DNA of 64,000 nt from Litchfieldia alkalitelluris (GCF_002019645.1 NZ_KV917374.1:647452-711451); one strand, 5' to 3'; counted from the first letter of the stretch, positions 1 through 8,610 are shown. Made by a program: numbers and translations. Notes: generated from the letters alone by a model not told the origin.

Positions 1-299
1 TCACAACGGGCGTATTTCTCAAATACTGAGGTTGAAAATTCACCATTACGAGTTCTTGGTACCTTAAGCGTGACTTTACCAACATTCAAGAGTAACTCAC
101 GTTCATAATAACCATTGCGATAATCACGTCGATCAGCGGACCGCTCATAGGCAGCTACGTTTAAATAGTCATCTCTCTCTTTTTCCATGACATTATTTAA
201 TACCAAAACAATCGCAGATTTGATAACTGCTTCAATATCAGAATTTATAACGGATTCTTTTAAATTTTCCAAATCTAGGGTAAACTGTAATTGGGTCAT
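1..299 (-). CDS. IS256-family (mutator) transposase, 5' part only
   Basis: Partial gene running off the left edge of the window. Reading the minus strand from an ATG at 297-299 gives a protein starting MTQLQFTLDLENLKES, followed by an arginine-rich stretch containing SADRRDYRNGYYERELL and LRVPRTRNGEF. This is the typical N-terminus of IS256/mutator transposases, which are DDE enzymes moving by copy-out circles. A Shine-Dalgarno-like AAAGAGGAA lies just upstream of the ATG. The catalytic DDE core lies outside the window, so activity cannot be judged. About 100 codons are visible of a family usually near 390-400. Confidence 0.85.
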   Translation of the reverse strand, partial: MTQLQFTLDLENLKESVINSDIEAVIKSAIVLVLNNVMEKERDDYLNVAAYERSADRRDYRNGYYERELLLNVGKVTLKVPRTRNGEFSTSVFEKYARC

Positions 300-397
300 T
301 ATTATTCCTCTTTTCTAATGTTTATCGTCGTTGAAAACATTGTAGCCAAGAGTGAATAAAATGAACCCTTTTTCTTTTTACACAATTATACGGACTT
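1..397. mobile_element. Right part of an IS256-family element, probable end near 397
   Basis: The sequence upstream of the transposase start ends in ACACAATTATACGGACT (about 380-396). On the minus strand this reads AGTCCGTATAATTGTGT, which looks like the terminal inverted repeat of IS256-type elements. The other end and the target duplication are not in the window, so the exact boundary is inferred. Confidence 0.55.
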
Positions 398-403
398 AAT
401 CGA

Positions 404-594
404 CAGGCAAAGAAATCCGGCGGGAAGATTGGATAATGCGGCGGGTTTGATCCTAAATACGGCGAGAAACGAAGAAAATACGGCCAGAGCAAGAATTTAG
501 GGAATCACAGGCAAAGAAATACGGCGGGAAAAGTGTCTAATCGGGCGGGTTTGATCCCGAAACCGGCGAGAAATGAAGAAAATCCGGCCAGACC
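404..594. repeat. Two 104-bp direct repeats rich in CGGCG motifs
   Basis: Two copies of one unit begin at 404 and 508, each starting CAGGCAAAGAAAT and ending in a CGGCCAGA motif. Each carries CGGCGGGAA, GCGGGTTTGATCC and CGGCGAGAAA. The copies differ by scattered substitutions. The CGGCGAGAA word recurs at 19286-19386. The 300-743 space otherwise holds no gene. Confidence 0.8.
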
Positions 595-742
595 TACATC
601 TGGCATGAGGTACTTGGCTCTCAGATTATTTTTCCAAGTACCAACATTTTAAGAGGTTGAAATTTCATTAACGTGAGTAACTAGACTAGAGCCTCATAAT
701 ACAATACGGCACACATTCCGTCGCATACCAAATAATATAGAC

Positions 743-1213
743 TTACTCATATGACCATAAGATCAGCCATTCACCTTCTTCTTGTGTGACAAAAACATCT
801 TGAGAAAGAGTAAACGTACCAAATTTACTTTTAAAAGTTTGGGTAATTGGAATCCTGTAGACTTCTGTAAGTGGATCGGCTTCCCTAGACATTTTCCAAG
901 TTTTAAGAGACTCTGGGCTATCAATTGTATATTCGAATGTACTTACATCGAAATGTCCCATAAACACGTGGTTACGGTCCTGAATATATCCTCTTCTTGT
1001 GAATTTTTCCTTCATAAGTGGGTGAAAGAGTTCCCATGCACTAGCAAAGTCGGATTTTTGTTCGTATTTATAAAATGTATCAACGACCTGTTTTGCTTGT
1101 GATTCAGGTGTGCTACGAAACATGATTACTAGAATGATAATTAAGAGCAAGAGTCCAAAGCCGATGATAATAATTCCTTTTGGTGATGACTTTCCTCGTC
1201 TTTTGTACCTCAC
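743..1213 (-). CDS. Membrane-anchored small protein, NTF2-like C-terminal region (hypothetical)
   Basis: A 156-residue protein with a GTG start at 1211-1213, chosen because AGGGGGC lies about 8 bases upstream. A basic N-terminus (RYKRRGKSSPKG) precedes one hydrophobic helix at about residues 13-32. The rest is soluble and predicted outside the membrane. The phrase QAKQVVDTFYKYEQKSDFAS followed by a W/E-rich region ending in EEGEWLILWSYE resembles NTF2-like domains that follow a transmembrane anchor in many Firmicutes proteins. That fold is an inference from length and pattern. No enzyme motif is visible. It stands alone, with repeats on both sides. Confidence 0.7.
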   Translation of the reverse strand: MRYKRRGKSSPKGIIIIGFGLLLLIIILVIMFRSTPESQAKQVVDTFYKYEQKSDFASAWELFHPLMKEKFTRRGYIQDRNHVFMGHFDVSTFEYTIDSPESLKTWKMSREADPLTEVYRIPITQTFKSKFGTFTLSQDVFVTQEEGEWLILWSYE

Positions 1214-1370
1214 GATTAATGCCCCCTAAGCTTGTATATAAATATGGATATGCTTAGGAGGAGTTGTCCTATTCATTTTTTGCGAAGGTGAAAGATTCTA
1301 TTTTCAGGTTAGCCTCCATGCAAATGAGATTTTGCACCATGGTGTCTGAATATAGTGCATTCACCTAGTG

Positions 1371-1510
1371 TGGAATGAGCAGAGATCCACTTGACTCCTG
1401 CGGGATCTAGCGGTCACGTGAGACCACGCAGGAGCTCAAAAAGACGAGGAGGCTCAAGGGATCGCCCCGCGGGAAGCAGGTGGATCGCAGCTCATGGAAC
1501 TCCGCTAACT
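1371..1510. repeat. Bacillus-type intergenic repeat (ACTCCTGCGGGA...GAGACC...GAGGAGGCTC family)
   Basis: About 140 bp containing GACTCCTGCGGGATCTAGCG, GTGAGACCACGCAGGAGCTC, GACGAGGAGGCTC, CGCCCCGCGGGAAGC and GTGGATCGCAGCTCATGGAA. This order of words is the long imperfect palindrome scattered through many Bacillaceae genomes. CTCCTGCGGGA can pair with the later CGCAGGAG. A shorter relative lies at 13907-13998. Confidence 0.8.
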
Positions 1511-1633
1511 AAGTTATTTTCAGGGAAGACAATCTAATTTAACCCACTAAGCCGCAGCTGTAGCAAGTGTCCTAGGAGTTTAGATGATACAGATTTTAAT
1601 AGAAACCCTACATCAGCCTTTGAAAGGATTAGA

Positions 1634-1661
1634 AATAAAAAAAGACCAACCAGGATTGGTT
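1634..1661 (-). terminator. Rho-independent terminator after the riboswitch ORF
   Basis: Reading the minus strand, AACCA-ATCC-TGGTT is followed by GGTCTTTTTTTATTT. It closes the riboswitch plus 44-residue ORF unit. Confidence 0.7.
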
Positions 1662-1697
1662 AGCCGTCATTATCGATATTTTTATATTAATATAGTA

Positions 1698-1832
1698 TTA
1701 TTTCGCAAAAATTTGTTTACGAGGACGGTTTCCGACCTTCACAAAAACAGTACCGTCATTCATACATTTGAAAAAACGTACTCTTACAAGAGTTAACGGC
1801 GTCCACACTTCTTTAAATGAATAATAAGGCAT
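1698..1832 (-). CDS. 44-residue basic protein directly downstream of a c-di-GMP-I riboswitch
   Basis: An ATG at 1830-1832 opens a 44-codon frame ending in TAA at 1698-1700. The product starts MPYYSFKEVWTPLTLVRVRF and ends KVGNRPRKQIFAK. AGGGGG lies 8 bases upstream of the ATG, which supports translation. The ORF sits between a riboswitch (1857-1934) and an intrinsic terminator (1634-1661), so it is the only gene of this transcription unit. No family is recognised. The composition is basic with no clear transmembrane helix. Whether the peptide acts itself or the ORF is a leader is unknown. Confidence 0.65.
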   Translation of the reverse strand: MPYYSFKEVWTPLTLVRVRFFKCMNDGTVFVKVGNRPRKQIFAK

Positions 1833-1856
1833 CTATATTCCCCCTAATTAGTAGAA

Positions 1857-1934
1857 TAGATGCAACTGGCTGGCATATCTAAAAGACTTAGCCCCTTTAG
1901 CTTTGCGTCACACTCTTTCAAGTGTTTTGCCAAT
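1857..1934 (-). promoter_or_regulatory. c-di-GMP-I (GEMM-I) riboswitch
   Basis: On the minus strand the aptamer reads GGCAAA, then a stem capped by a GAAA tetraloop (ACACTTGAAAGAGTGT), then GACGCAAAGC as tetraloop receptor, then GGGGCTAAG and a second stem around GCCAGCCAGTTGC. These are the conserved pieces of the GEMM-I fold. An extended -10 (TGCTATACT, 1943-1951) lies just upstream. The RNA should couple the 44-residue ORF to cellular c-di-GMP. Direction of control is not evident. Confidence 0.8.
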
Positions 1935-2192
1935 TTTTTTACAGTATAGCATGTCCATTGTAAAGTTTATGTAGAAATTTGTCTTCAAAAAGACATTATT
2001 TTGAAGTAATTTTTGACAATCTTCCACAATAGTCTAAAAACTCTAGCATTTTTGAATAAAAATATATTGATTTGGGTAAAATATAAATGTAAAAAAATAT
2101 TTTTATAACTGACATGAGATTACAAAATATTTAGATATTTTCCTGTATACTAACAGTAGGAAGATAAATTACTCCACAAGGAGAGGTTTCTG

Positions 2193-2309
2193 ATGAGAGA
2201 GGAATCAAATCCGTTTCTAGTTGGTATGGTTTGGGGCACAACATTAAGTGTTCCGTTATGGCTTTCCTTTTTTGGCTGGATAAAAATTTTCGTTAAGTTC
2301 GTTTTATAA
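2193..2309 (+). CDS. 38-residue membrane peptide
   Basis: An ATG at 2193 preceded by AAGGAGAGG opens a 38-codon frame ending at 2309. The product starts MREESNPFLVGMVWGTTLSV, has one hydrophobic segment covering most of residues 8-38 and ends IKIFVKFVL. A strong terminator follows at 2355-2390. It is a plausible free-standing small membrane protein. No family was recognised. Confidence 0.6.
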   Translation: MREESNPFLVGMVWGTTLSVPLWLSFFGWIKIFVKFVL

Positions 2310-2354
2310 GAAGGACACTTGTAACCGTTTACATAATAGTTATGATAAAATGAT

Positions 2355-2390
2355 CCAATGGTACCTGTTGTTACCATTGGATTATTTTTT
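2355..2390 (+). terminator. Intrinsic terminator
   Basis: CCAATGGTA pairs with TACCATTGG around an 8-base loop and is followed by ATTATTTTTT. It serves the small gene at 2193-2309. Confidence 0.85.
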
Positions 2391-2503
2391 ATGACATCAA
2401 CAAGCTGACAATCATAGGTGTTTTATAATAAGGTATACAGTAGAGAGAAACTTGTAATTCTCATTTTCTATTCAATAAATTGAGCGTAAAGGGTAGATGG
2501 TAA

Positions 2504-3652
2504 ATGAAATTTGTATTAGCTCCAGATTCATTTAAAGAAAGCATGAGTGCAAAAACAGCAGCTCTTGCCATGAAAAATGGAATAACTAAAATATTTCCAG
2601 ATGCCGAATGTATAATTGTCCCAATGGCGGACGGTGGTGAAGGAACGGTAGAATCACTTGTCGAGGTAACCGGCGGAGAATTTATAAGTACTGAAGTGAT
2701 AGGCCCCTTAGGAGAAAAGACCATCGCAGAGTACGGAATCTTGGGTGACGAGAATATAGCTGTTATTGAAATGGCAAGTGCAAGTGGCATTCATTTAGTA
2801 AAAAAAGAAGATCGAAATCCATTATATACAACTTCATATGGAACCGGCCAACTCATCAAACATGCTCTTGATCAGGGTGTATCCCGCATTTTAATGGGAC
2901 TTGGTGGAAGTGTGACAAATGATGGTGGTGTCGGAATGCTTCAGGCTTTGGGGGCATCTTTTAAAGACCAATCTGGGGCAGAACTCGCTCAGGGCGGTGG
3001 TGCGCTTCGGAGTTTAACATCAATCGATATTTCTGGGCTAGACCCCCGTCTTCAATCGATTAAAATCGAAGTGGCAAGTGATGTGATTAATCCTCTAATC
3101 GGAGAAAATGGGGCTTCATATATTTTTGGACCGCAAAAAGGTGCCACATCAGAGATAGTGAAATTACTTGATCAAAATCTAAGTCTCTATGCGGATGTGA
3201 TTAAATCACAGTTAGGGAAAGAGATTTCCCATGTTGAAGGTGCAGGAGCAGCGGGTGGACTTGGAGCAGGACTACTTGCATTTTTACATGCAGAAATGAG
3301 AAAAGGAATCGACCTTGTGATTGAGTATACTCATTTTGAAGAAAAGCTGAGAGAGGTTGATTTTGTTTTTACAGGTGAAGGTAGCATAGATGGTCAAACC
3401 CTTTTTGGAAAAACGCCATTTGGAGTGGCCTCGATTGCTGCTAAATATAATATTCCAGTCATTGCGTTTGCCGGAAAAATTGGTGATGGTGTGGAAGCAT
3501 TATATGATCATGGTTTTACAGCCATAGTAGGTATTCTGAAGGAGTTAACCACTCTTGATGAAGCTCTGTCTTTAGGGGAGCGTAACCTTGAATTTGCTGC
3601 TGAAAACGTATGTCGGACGTTGTCAATCGGTATGACAATGAAAAGTGAGTGA
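2504..3652 (+). CDS. glxK: Glycerate kinase
   Basis: A 382-residue cytoplasmic enzyme that phosphorylates glycerate with ATP, feeding glyoxylate or serine breakdown products into glycolysis. The start MKFVLAPDSFKESMSA is the hallmark of the bacterial glycerate kinase type 1 family. Other family motifs seen are MADGGEGT, GLGGSVTNDGG, VEGAGAAGGLGAGL and FTGEGSIDGQT. Length matches the usual 375-385. The ribosome-binding site is modest (AAAGGGTAGATGG). It is apparently monocistronic, with about 900 bp of repeat-rich space downstream. Confidence 0.93.
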   Translation: MKFVLAPDSFKESMSAKTAALAMKNGITKIFPDAECIIVPMADGGEGTVESLVEVTGGEFISTEVIGPLGEKTIAEYGILGDENIAVIEMASASGIHLVKKEDRNPLYTTSYGTGQLIKHALDQGVSRILMGLGGSVTNDGGVGMLQALGASFKDQSGAELAQGGGALRSLTSIDISGLDPRLQSIKIEVASDVINPLIGENGASYIFGPQKGATSEIVKLLDQNLSLYADVIKSQLGKEISHVEGAGAAGGLGAGLLAFLHAEMRKGIDLVIEYTHFEEKLREVDFVFTGEGSIDGQTLFGKTPFGVASIAAKYNIPVIAFAGKIGDGVEALYDHGFTAIVGILKELTTLDEALSLGERNLEFAAENVCRTLSIGMTMKSE

Positions 3653-3977
3653 GATAGGGACCTGATTCGCTGCTACGAAAACATTTCTAGCGGTGGATTT
3701 GGTCTTTTGGCAGGGGATACAAAAAAACCAGCTTAAGTGTAAGCCTAAGTAGTTCAGTTTAGAGGTGCAAAATTGAAAATAGAAGTCCAAAAAGGATTGT
3801 TATTTTATTATGTATTTGTTGATATATTCACTGTTAAAATCTCAGTCTTTTCGTAGACACCACATTTTATAAGATTATTCTGAAAATATGTCGTTCTATA
3901 AACAGAGCTTATCAACGGTTCATGTTAGTTTTAAGCCTAAGAAGTTTAATCCTTTATTGAATGACGAATGATTCTTA

Positions 3978-4172
3978 AAATAAGGGGAATTTTGCCCTTA
4001 TATTGCAAAATACAGCTTAATTAGAGGGGAATAAGGGGAGTTATTCCCGTTAAGCAAGGCACAATCGCCCTCTTTTCATGTTTTCTAAGTAAATAGCGGT
4101 AAATTTTCCTTCTATTTTAGTTAATTCCAGTAGGATTTTCTAATTAAAGGAAATTTATCCCCTTATTTATCA
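3978..4172. repeat. Dispersed AAGGGGAATTTTNCCCTTAT-type repeats
   Basis: A cluster of short imperfect palindromes such as ATAAGGGGAATTTTGCCCTT and AAGGGGAGTTATTCCCGTTA. Related clusters occur at 15590-15790, 24728-24915 and 27590-27778. The 3653-4566 space has no gene that I can support. It contains this cluster and two hairpins. Confidence 0.65.
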
Positions 4173-4296
4173 GGTCTTTATGCCGATTCCCTCAAGGGTC
4201 CGCATGTATCTGGGGATATAAATATGGAATTGCTTATGAAACGGGTGCTTTAGAAACAGTGAACTTGTTATAGAATTTAATCCCTATAAGAGAATG

Positions 4297-4333
4297 AAAA
4301 ACCCATAATGGATAGAATCCGCTATGGGTTTTT
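4297..4333. terminator. Hairpin, possible bidirectional terminator
   Basis: AAAAACCCATA pairs with TATGGGTTTTT around a 14-base loop, so U-tracts occur on both strands. It lies 640 bp past glycerate kinase, and no gene end is close on either strand. Confidence 0.6.
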
Positions 4334-4462
4334 ACTGTCGTCTGCAAGTGAAATCGCTACATAAATCACAAGACCACAAATTTTTATTTCAATGTTTATA
4401 AATGGTATGCAAATCAGGGCATGAAAACACCATTAAAAATGGATCAATCGTTATTATATCAA

Positions 4463-4501
4463 CAAAAATAGCATACGAAGTATGTTGCGAATTCGTATGC
4501 T
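4463..4501 (-). terminator. Terminator of the sortase D operon
   Basis: On the minus strand AGCATACGAA pairs with TTCGTATGCT and is followed by ATTTTTG, just past the sortase stop codon. Confidence 0.75.
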
Positions 4502-4566
4502 AAAAGTATTGTTTTTTCTTGTTTTGTACTCCTAAACTGAAAATCTTAATGTAAGCTGGCCTCATC

Positions 4567-5235
4567 TTATCTTTTACTCTCTACTAAATCGGCTACAAGA
4601 ATATACCTCTCAGGTGCATCCCCAATGAAGTCAAACGGATAACATGTAGAAACGGTTAGTGTTGCCTTTGGCTTTGGCACAATGACAGTTCGGTCATCGC
4701 TATCGACAATGCGAACCTTCCTGACCTTATAGGTGAACTCTCCAGCAGTGGTGGTCACTATAAGATAATCACCCACTCCAACTTCACCAAGCTTTCGAAA
4801 TACTGTATCGCGATGTCCTGCTAACACAGAGTTATCATTTTCTCCAGGTAAAACAGAGCCGGCAAAATGACCAACACCTTTTTCTAACTCATCTTCGTCA
4901 GTGCCATGATAGATCGGTAGAGTGGAATCAATCTTTGGAATATACAGGTCTCCAATGACCTCGCCAATCTCCGGTTTTTCATCATAAAGAGGGGCAATTC
5001 CAGTTGGTTTCACTTTCCTTAGCTTCGTTTTATCAGTCTCAGCTTCCGGTTCAGCAGCATTCACCACTTCAACAGGTGCAGGAGAAGTTGTTTTATATAA
5101 AAAATACCCCTTTAAAAACTTATAGCCATTCGACCCTGTGAACCAGATTCCACCAGTAATTAATACAATACTGAAAAAAAGAAGAAGGAACGGTTTGGTT
5201 CCTACTCCTTTTATTTCTAATCGCTTATGCAGCAT
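4567..5235 (-). CDS. srtD: Class D sortase
   Basis: Membrane-bound cysteine transpeptidase of 222 residues that anchors surface proteins to the cell wall. A single N-terminal helix follows a short basic start. The catalytic His is in LAGHRDTVFRKLG, the Cys in TLTVSTCYPFDF and the Arg in PERYILV. The phrase IGDLYIPKIDSTLPIYHGT is typical of class D. The start chosen is the ATG at 5233-5235, which overlaps the stop of the upstream gene and has GGAAGAAGA before it. A longer frame to 5280 has no ribosome-binding site. It is translationally coupled to its probable substrate. Confidence 0.9.
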   Translation of the reverse strand: MLHKRLEIKGVGTKPFLLLFFSIVLITGGIWFTGSNGYKFLKGYFLYKTTSPAPVEVVNAAEPEAETDKTKLRKVKPTGIAPLYDEKPEIGEVIGDLYIPKIDSTLPIYHGTDEDELEKGVGHFAGSVLPGENDNSVLAGHRDTVFRKLGEVGVGDYLIVTTTAGEFTYKVRKVRIVDSDDRTVIVPKPKATLTVSTCYPFDFIGDAPERYILVADLVESKR

Positions 5236-6733
5236 AGTTCTTCTTCCAGCGACGGAATAAGAAGAATCCAAATGCGACAATCACAAGACCAGCTAATGTT
5301 TTAACAGGATAGTCAGATGCTGTATTAGGAAGTTTTCCACCTTTTACTGTTTTAACAACAGGTTTCTGGGCTGACTTTTCGTCCTTTTTCACCACAGGTT
5401 TTGGTGCTGCTTCTACAACTTTTTCAACCTCTTTAAGATCGTCAGAAACATCTTCAATTAAATTAGAATTAAACTTTTCACCAGTAATGAATAAATCAGC
5501 TAGGAAACCTTCATGATTATAAATTTCAATTAATAAATCAGATCCCACTAATTCTGTCATTGCCATGAGAGCTTGTAAATTTAATGGCGTCTTTTCATCA
5601 CCATTTACAAGATAGTATTGAACATCTAATTGGAAGAGTTGAAGTAGTTCTGTGAAAACAGAAGCAATTTCAGCAAGTTCTTCTGCAGAGATTTCATCAA
5701 CTGTTTCAAAAGATTCGATTGCATCTAAACGGTCAGATAACTCTAGTAATTTCGCTTCAAATGCAGGGTCTTCAACATCAAGTGTCATCAAATGATCAAA
5801 AAGATTCATTAACTCATCTTCTGTTAACCCAATTTCTGAAAGCATTTCATCGAAGTCTGTTGCATATAAATAGTAGTCAGTCATTGCATCTAACTCTTCA
5901 ATATAAGTATAGTAATCAACAGAATCACCATTTTCTTCAAACAATGCTACGAGCTCATCATAAGTTAAAGCGTAACGATCAAGTAATTCTTGTAAGTTTT
6001 CTTCATTGATTGGAGTGTAATTTTCAAACTCAAGATAGTTATATATCGTCCAATCTAATTCATTATAAAATTTATATGCGTCAAGAACCGATTGACCTTC
6101 TTCAATCTCACCATATTCAACTAAAAGTGCTTCAAGCTCTTCTAGAGTAATATCATACATAACTAATAGCTCTTCTAGACCTTCCTCAGTTAAAAGAGGA
6201 CCAAGGAAGTCGTATAATTCATTAATTCCCCAGAAATCTTCTATTAAGTAACCACCTTGGAGCTCAAGATAAGAAACAAGCTCATCATAAGTAAGGTTAT
6301 AGCTTAACAGTAGTTCTTCTAGATTTTCATCAGTAATTGGTTCAAAACTAGGATCTGAGTAGACATATAAAAGCCAATCAAGGTCATCATAAAAATGAAA
6401 AACGTCAAAAACTGTTTGTCCTTCTTCAAGGTCACCATATTCAATGAGTAAAGCCTCTGCCTGTACTAATGTAAGATCATACTCAAGTAATAACTCTTGT
6501 AAATTCTCTTCTGTTAAAACAGCGCCAAGAAAAGCCTCTAAGTCGCTAACATTTTCAAAATCGTCGAGTGTTAATTCATATTGTACAAGATATTCAACTA
6601 ACTCTTCTTTTGTTAGTTCAATTTCTAGCAGAAATTCCTGTAAATCAGTTTCTGATGGAGCTGCAAAGCCAGTTTTAGGTAAAACATTAAGACTAAGAAC
6701 AACAATAAGTAGCAATGAGAGCAACTTTTTCAT
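5225..6733 (-). CDS. Processed acidic surface protein, LPNTA-anchored sortase D substrate
   Basis: Secreted cell-wall protein of 502 residues. It has a signal peptide (MKKLLSLLLIVVLSLNVLP, cut near the FAAPS), a very acidic body, and a C-terminal sorting signal LPNTASD followed by a hydrophobic helix and RRWKKNYAA. LPNTA is the motif cut by Bacillus class D sortases, and the sortase gene overlaps its 3' end. The body holds repeats of about 45-75 residues built on phrases like LQELLLEYDLT and LEELLVMYDITLEELEALL. This matches the family called processed acidic surface protein, whose function is not established. AGGAGG precedes the ATG at 6733. Confidence 0.85.
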   Translation of the reverse strand: MKKLLSLLLIVVLSLNVLPKTGFAAPSETDLQEFLLEIELTKEELVEYLVQYELTLDDFENVSDLEAFLGAVLTEENLQELLLEYDLTLVQAEALLIEYGDLEEGQTVFDVFHFYDDLDWLLYVYSDPSFEPITDENLEELLLSYNLTYDELVSYLELQGGYLIEDFWGINELYDFLGPLLTEEGLEELLVMYDITLEELEALLVEYGEIEEGQSVLDAYKFYNELDWTIYNYLEFENYTPINEENLQELLDRYALTYDELVALFEENGDSVDYYTYIEELDAMTDYYLYATDFDEMLSEIGLTEDELMNLFDHLMTLDVEDPAFEAKLLELSDRLDAIESFETVDEISAEELAEIASVFTELLQLFQLDVQYYLVNGDEKTPLNLQALMAMTELVGSDLLIEIYNHEGFLADLFITGEKFNSNLIEDVSDDLKEVEKVVEAAPKPVVKKDEKSAQKPVVKTVKGGKLPNTASDYPVKTLAGLVIVAFGFFLFRRWKKNYAA

Positions 6734-6980
6734 TAAAATATAAACCTCCTAATATTTTCTATATCAAGAGGATTATAAGTGTAAAAAAAAGCTTTTGATA
6801 GAATTGTTTTTTAGAAATTTTGGCGCTATAATTAAATGCAATTTTTAAAATCAGTTAAATTTTGACAATTTACTACAAGTGAAAAATTTGTGAGAAGAAT
6901 TACCTTGATAGGAATAAATAGTATATAATTATTAACAATATAACAGAGTCTTTTTAACGTAGAATGTTGGAGGTATTCGA

Positions 6981-7691
6981 TTGTACGGTAAATGGTTTAA
7001 AAAAAGTATTCCGAATTTGTTTACACTTTGTAACTTATATGTAGGATTTTTGTCCATTTTTTTCGCAGCTAACGGTGATTTCCGAAATGCTTCAATTTTA
7101 ATTTTAATCGGAATGATGCTTGATAGCATGGACGGACGATTAGCAAGATTGCTGAATGCGCAATCTGAAATTGGAAAAGAATTAGATTCATTAGCAGATG
7201 TTGTGACATTTGGTGTGGCGCCATCCGTGTTAGTCTACTTCACCACCTTTTCAAACCATGGTTTGGTGGGACTACTCGTAGCTGGAATGTTCCCGTTGTT
7301 TGGGGCCTTTCGTCTGGCTCGTTTTAATGTCACATCAAAAAATTCGATGCACTATTTTACTGGAATTCCGATTACAGCAGCAGGCGGGATTTTAACATTA
7401 GTGGCAATGCTAGAGCCATGGGTTCCATCCATTGTGATCACTAGTACATTTGTGGCTTTATCGTTTTTAATGGTAAGTAAAATAAAAATCCCTAGCTTTA
7501 AGGATGTTCCAATCCCAAAGTATGGAACCATTGTAACCACATTATTTATTTTAATTATCTTTCTTGTATACCGAAGTCAACGCTTTGAATATCCAATCTT
7601 CTTTTATATAGCCATTGCTTTATATATTTTATTTATGGGATATCATTTTCGAAAGACGAAAAATCAGAAGAAGAGTGAAGCGAAGAAATAG
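6981..7691 (+). CDS. pssA: CDP-diacylglycerol--serine O-phosphatidyltransferase
   Basis: Integral membrane enzyme of 236 residues that makes phosphatidylserine from CDP-diacylglycerol and serine, the precursor of phosphatidylethanolamine. The CDP-alcohol phosphatidyltransferase signature is complete: DSMDGRLARLL followed by G, D and D in SEIGKELDSLAD. About six to eight hydrophobic segments and the start FKKSIPNLFTLCNLYVGFL fit Bacillus PssA. The TTG start at 6981 is chosen because GGAGG lies 7-8 bases upstream. An AT-rich region with TATAATT lies before it. It stands alone here rather than beside psd as in B. subtilis. Confidence 0.92.
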   Translation: MYGKWFKKSIPNLFTLCNLYVGFLSIFFAANGDFRNASILILIGMMLDSMDGRLARLLNAQSEIGKELDSLADVVTFGVAPSVLVYFTTFSNHGLVGLLVAGMFPLFGAFRLARFNVTSKNSMHYFTGIPITAAGGILTLVAMLEPWVPSIVITSTFVALSFLMVSKIKIPSFKDVPIPKYGTIVTTLFILIIFLVYRSQRFEYPIFFYIAIALYILFMGYHFRKTKNQKKSEAKK

Positions 7692-7736
7692 ACCAAATTA
7701 TGAAAGCAACAATGTTTACAAAGATAGCCTAATAAG

Positions 7737-7791
7737 AAGACCAAATCCTTTGTGGTAACAATGAGCCGCCACTCGGGGATTTGGTCTTTTT
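7737..7791 (+). terminator. Terminator after pssA
   Basis: AAGACCAAATCC pairs with GGATTTGGTCTT around a long loop, followed by TTTTT. Confidence 0.8.
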
Positions 7792-7880
7792 GTGGTTTAA
7801 ATTTAATTATTTTACTTCGTAGTTATGTAATGGCAGTATGTATACTTTTCAAGAATGTAACAAAATGGTTATTGAAGTAT

Positions 7881-7915
7881 ATAAAAAGGCCAAACTAACA
7901 TAACAAGTTTGGCCT
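7881..7915 (-). terminator. Terminator after signal peptidase gene
   Basis: On the minus strand AGGCCAAACT pairs with AGTTTGGCCT, then TTTTTAT follows, directly after the lepB stop. Confidence 0.85.
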
Positions 7916-7921
7916 CACATT

Positions 7922-8527
7922 CTAAAACGTCCCTATTTTATTAAAAGGATACATCCGAAAAGCGACCTTGCCCACAACATTATCAACGGGGACAGGACCT
8001 ATTTCTCGGCTATCACTACTATAATTGCGGTTATCTCCCATCACAAAGATCGAATCCTCTGGAACAACTACCTTTTCAAAGGGAAAATTCATTTCTTCTT
8101 TTATATACTCTTCCGCTAACATTTCGCCATTACGATAAACATGACCATCTTTGAACTCCAGGGTATCACCAGCCAAACCAACCACTCGCTTAATCCAAAT
8201 AACATGACTATCCTGTTCATCCCTAGTAAATGTCCCGACAATGGGGCTATCCATCATATCATCAATCCAGCTTCGCTCATGATCGACTCGGCTATCTATA
8301 ATGACCATATCCTCATAGCTGGGCTCATTCCCAACAAGGAAAGCACTTTTCAACACAACGACACGATCACCAACTTTACTGGAATCCTTTGGATCTATTC
8401 CTTGTAAAGTAGGCTCCATCGAACTCCCACTAACAGAGTAGGGTTGGACAAAAAACGTCGTAACAATAATCGTAAAAACCACTGCGACAAATATAGTTTT
8501 AATCCAAGAGAAAACTTCTGCTACCAT
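7922..8527 (-). CDS. lepB: Signal peptidase I
   Basis: Membrane serine protease of 201 residues that cuts signal peptides from exported proteins. One N-terminal helix (about residues 10-30) is followed by the catalytic Ser in SGSSMEPTL, the Lys base in VIWIKRVVGLAGDT, and the box GDNRNYSSDSREIG. Size fits Gram-positive SipS/SipT-type enzymes. The gene is single, with its own terminator and a possible ribosome-binding site (AGAGGAAGTGAGATAG) before the ATG at 8527. It likely serves the many exported proteins in this window, though no direct link is visible. Confidence 0.92.
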   Translation of the reverse strand: MVAEVFSWIKTIFVAVVFTIIVTTFFVQPYSVSGSSMEPTLQGIDPKDSSKVGDRVVVLKSAFLVGNEPSYEDMVIIDSRVDHERSWIDDMMDSPIVGTFTRDEQDSHVIWIKRVVGLAGDTLEFKDGHVYRNGEMLAEEYIKEEMNFPFEKVVVPEDSIFVMGDNRNYSSDSREIGPVPVDNVVGKVAFRMYPFNKIGTF

Positions 8528-8610
8528 CTATCTCACTTCCTCTAATTGGTAACTTAATTCTAACATAGAAATTCACCAAATAGACAAATAAAGAACAACT
8601 CGCAACTATT

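Noticed and set aside
1584-1796. 70-residue plus-strand open frame
   Set aside because: Runs antisense through the riboswitch ORF and its terminator; no ribosome-binding site.
3773-3856. TTG-started 27-codon frame after GAGGTG
   Set aside because: Short, weak start, lies at the edge of repeat sequence and has no other support.
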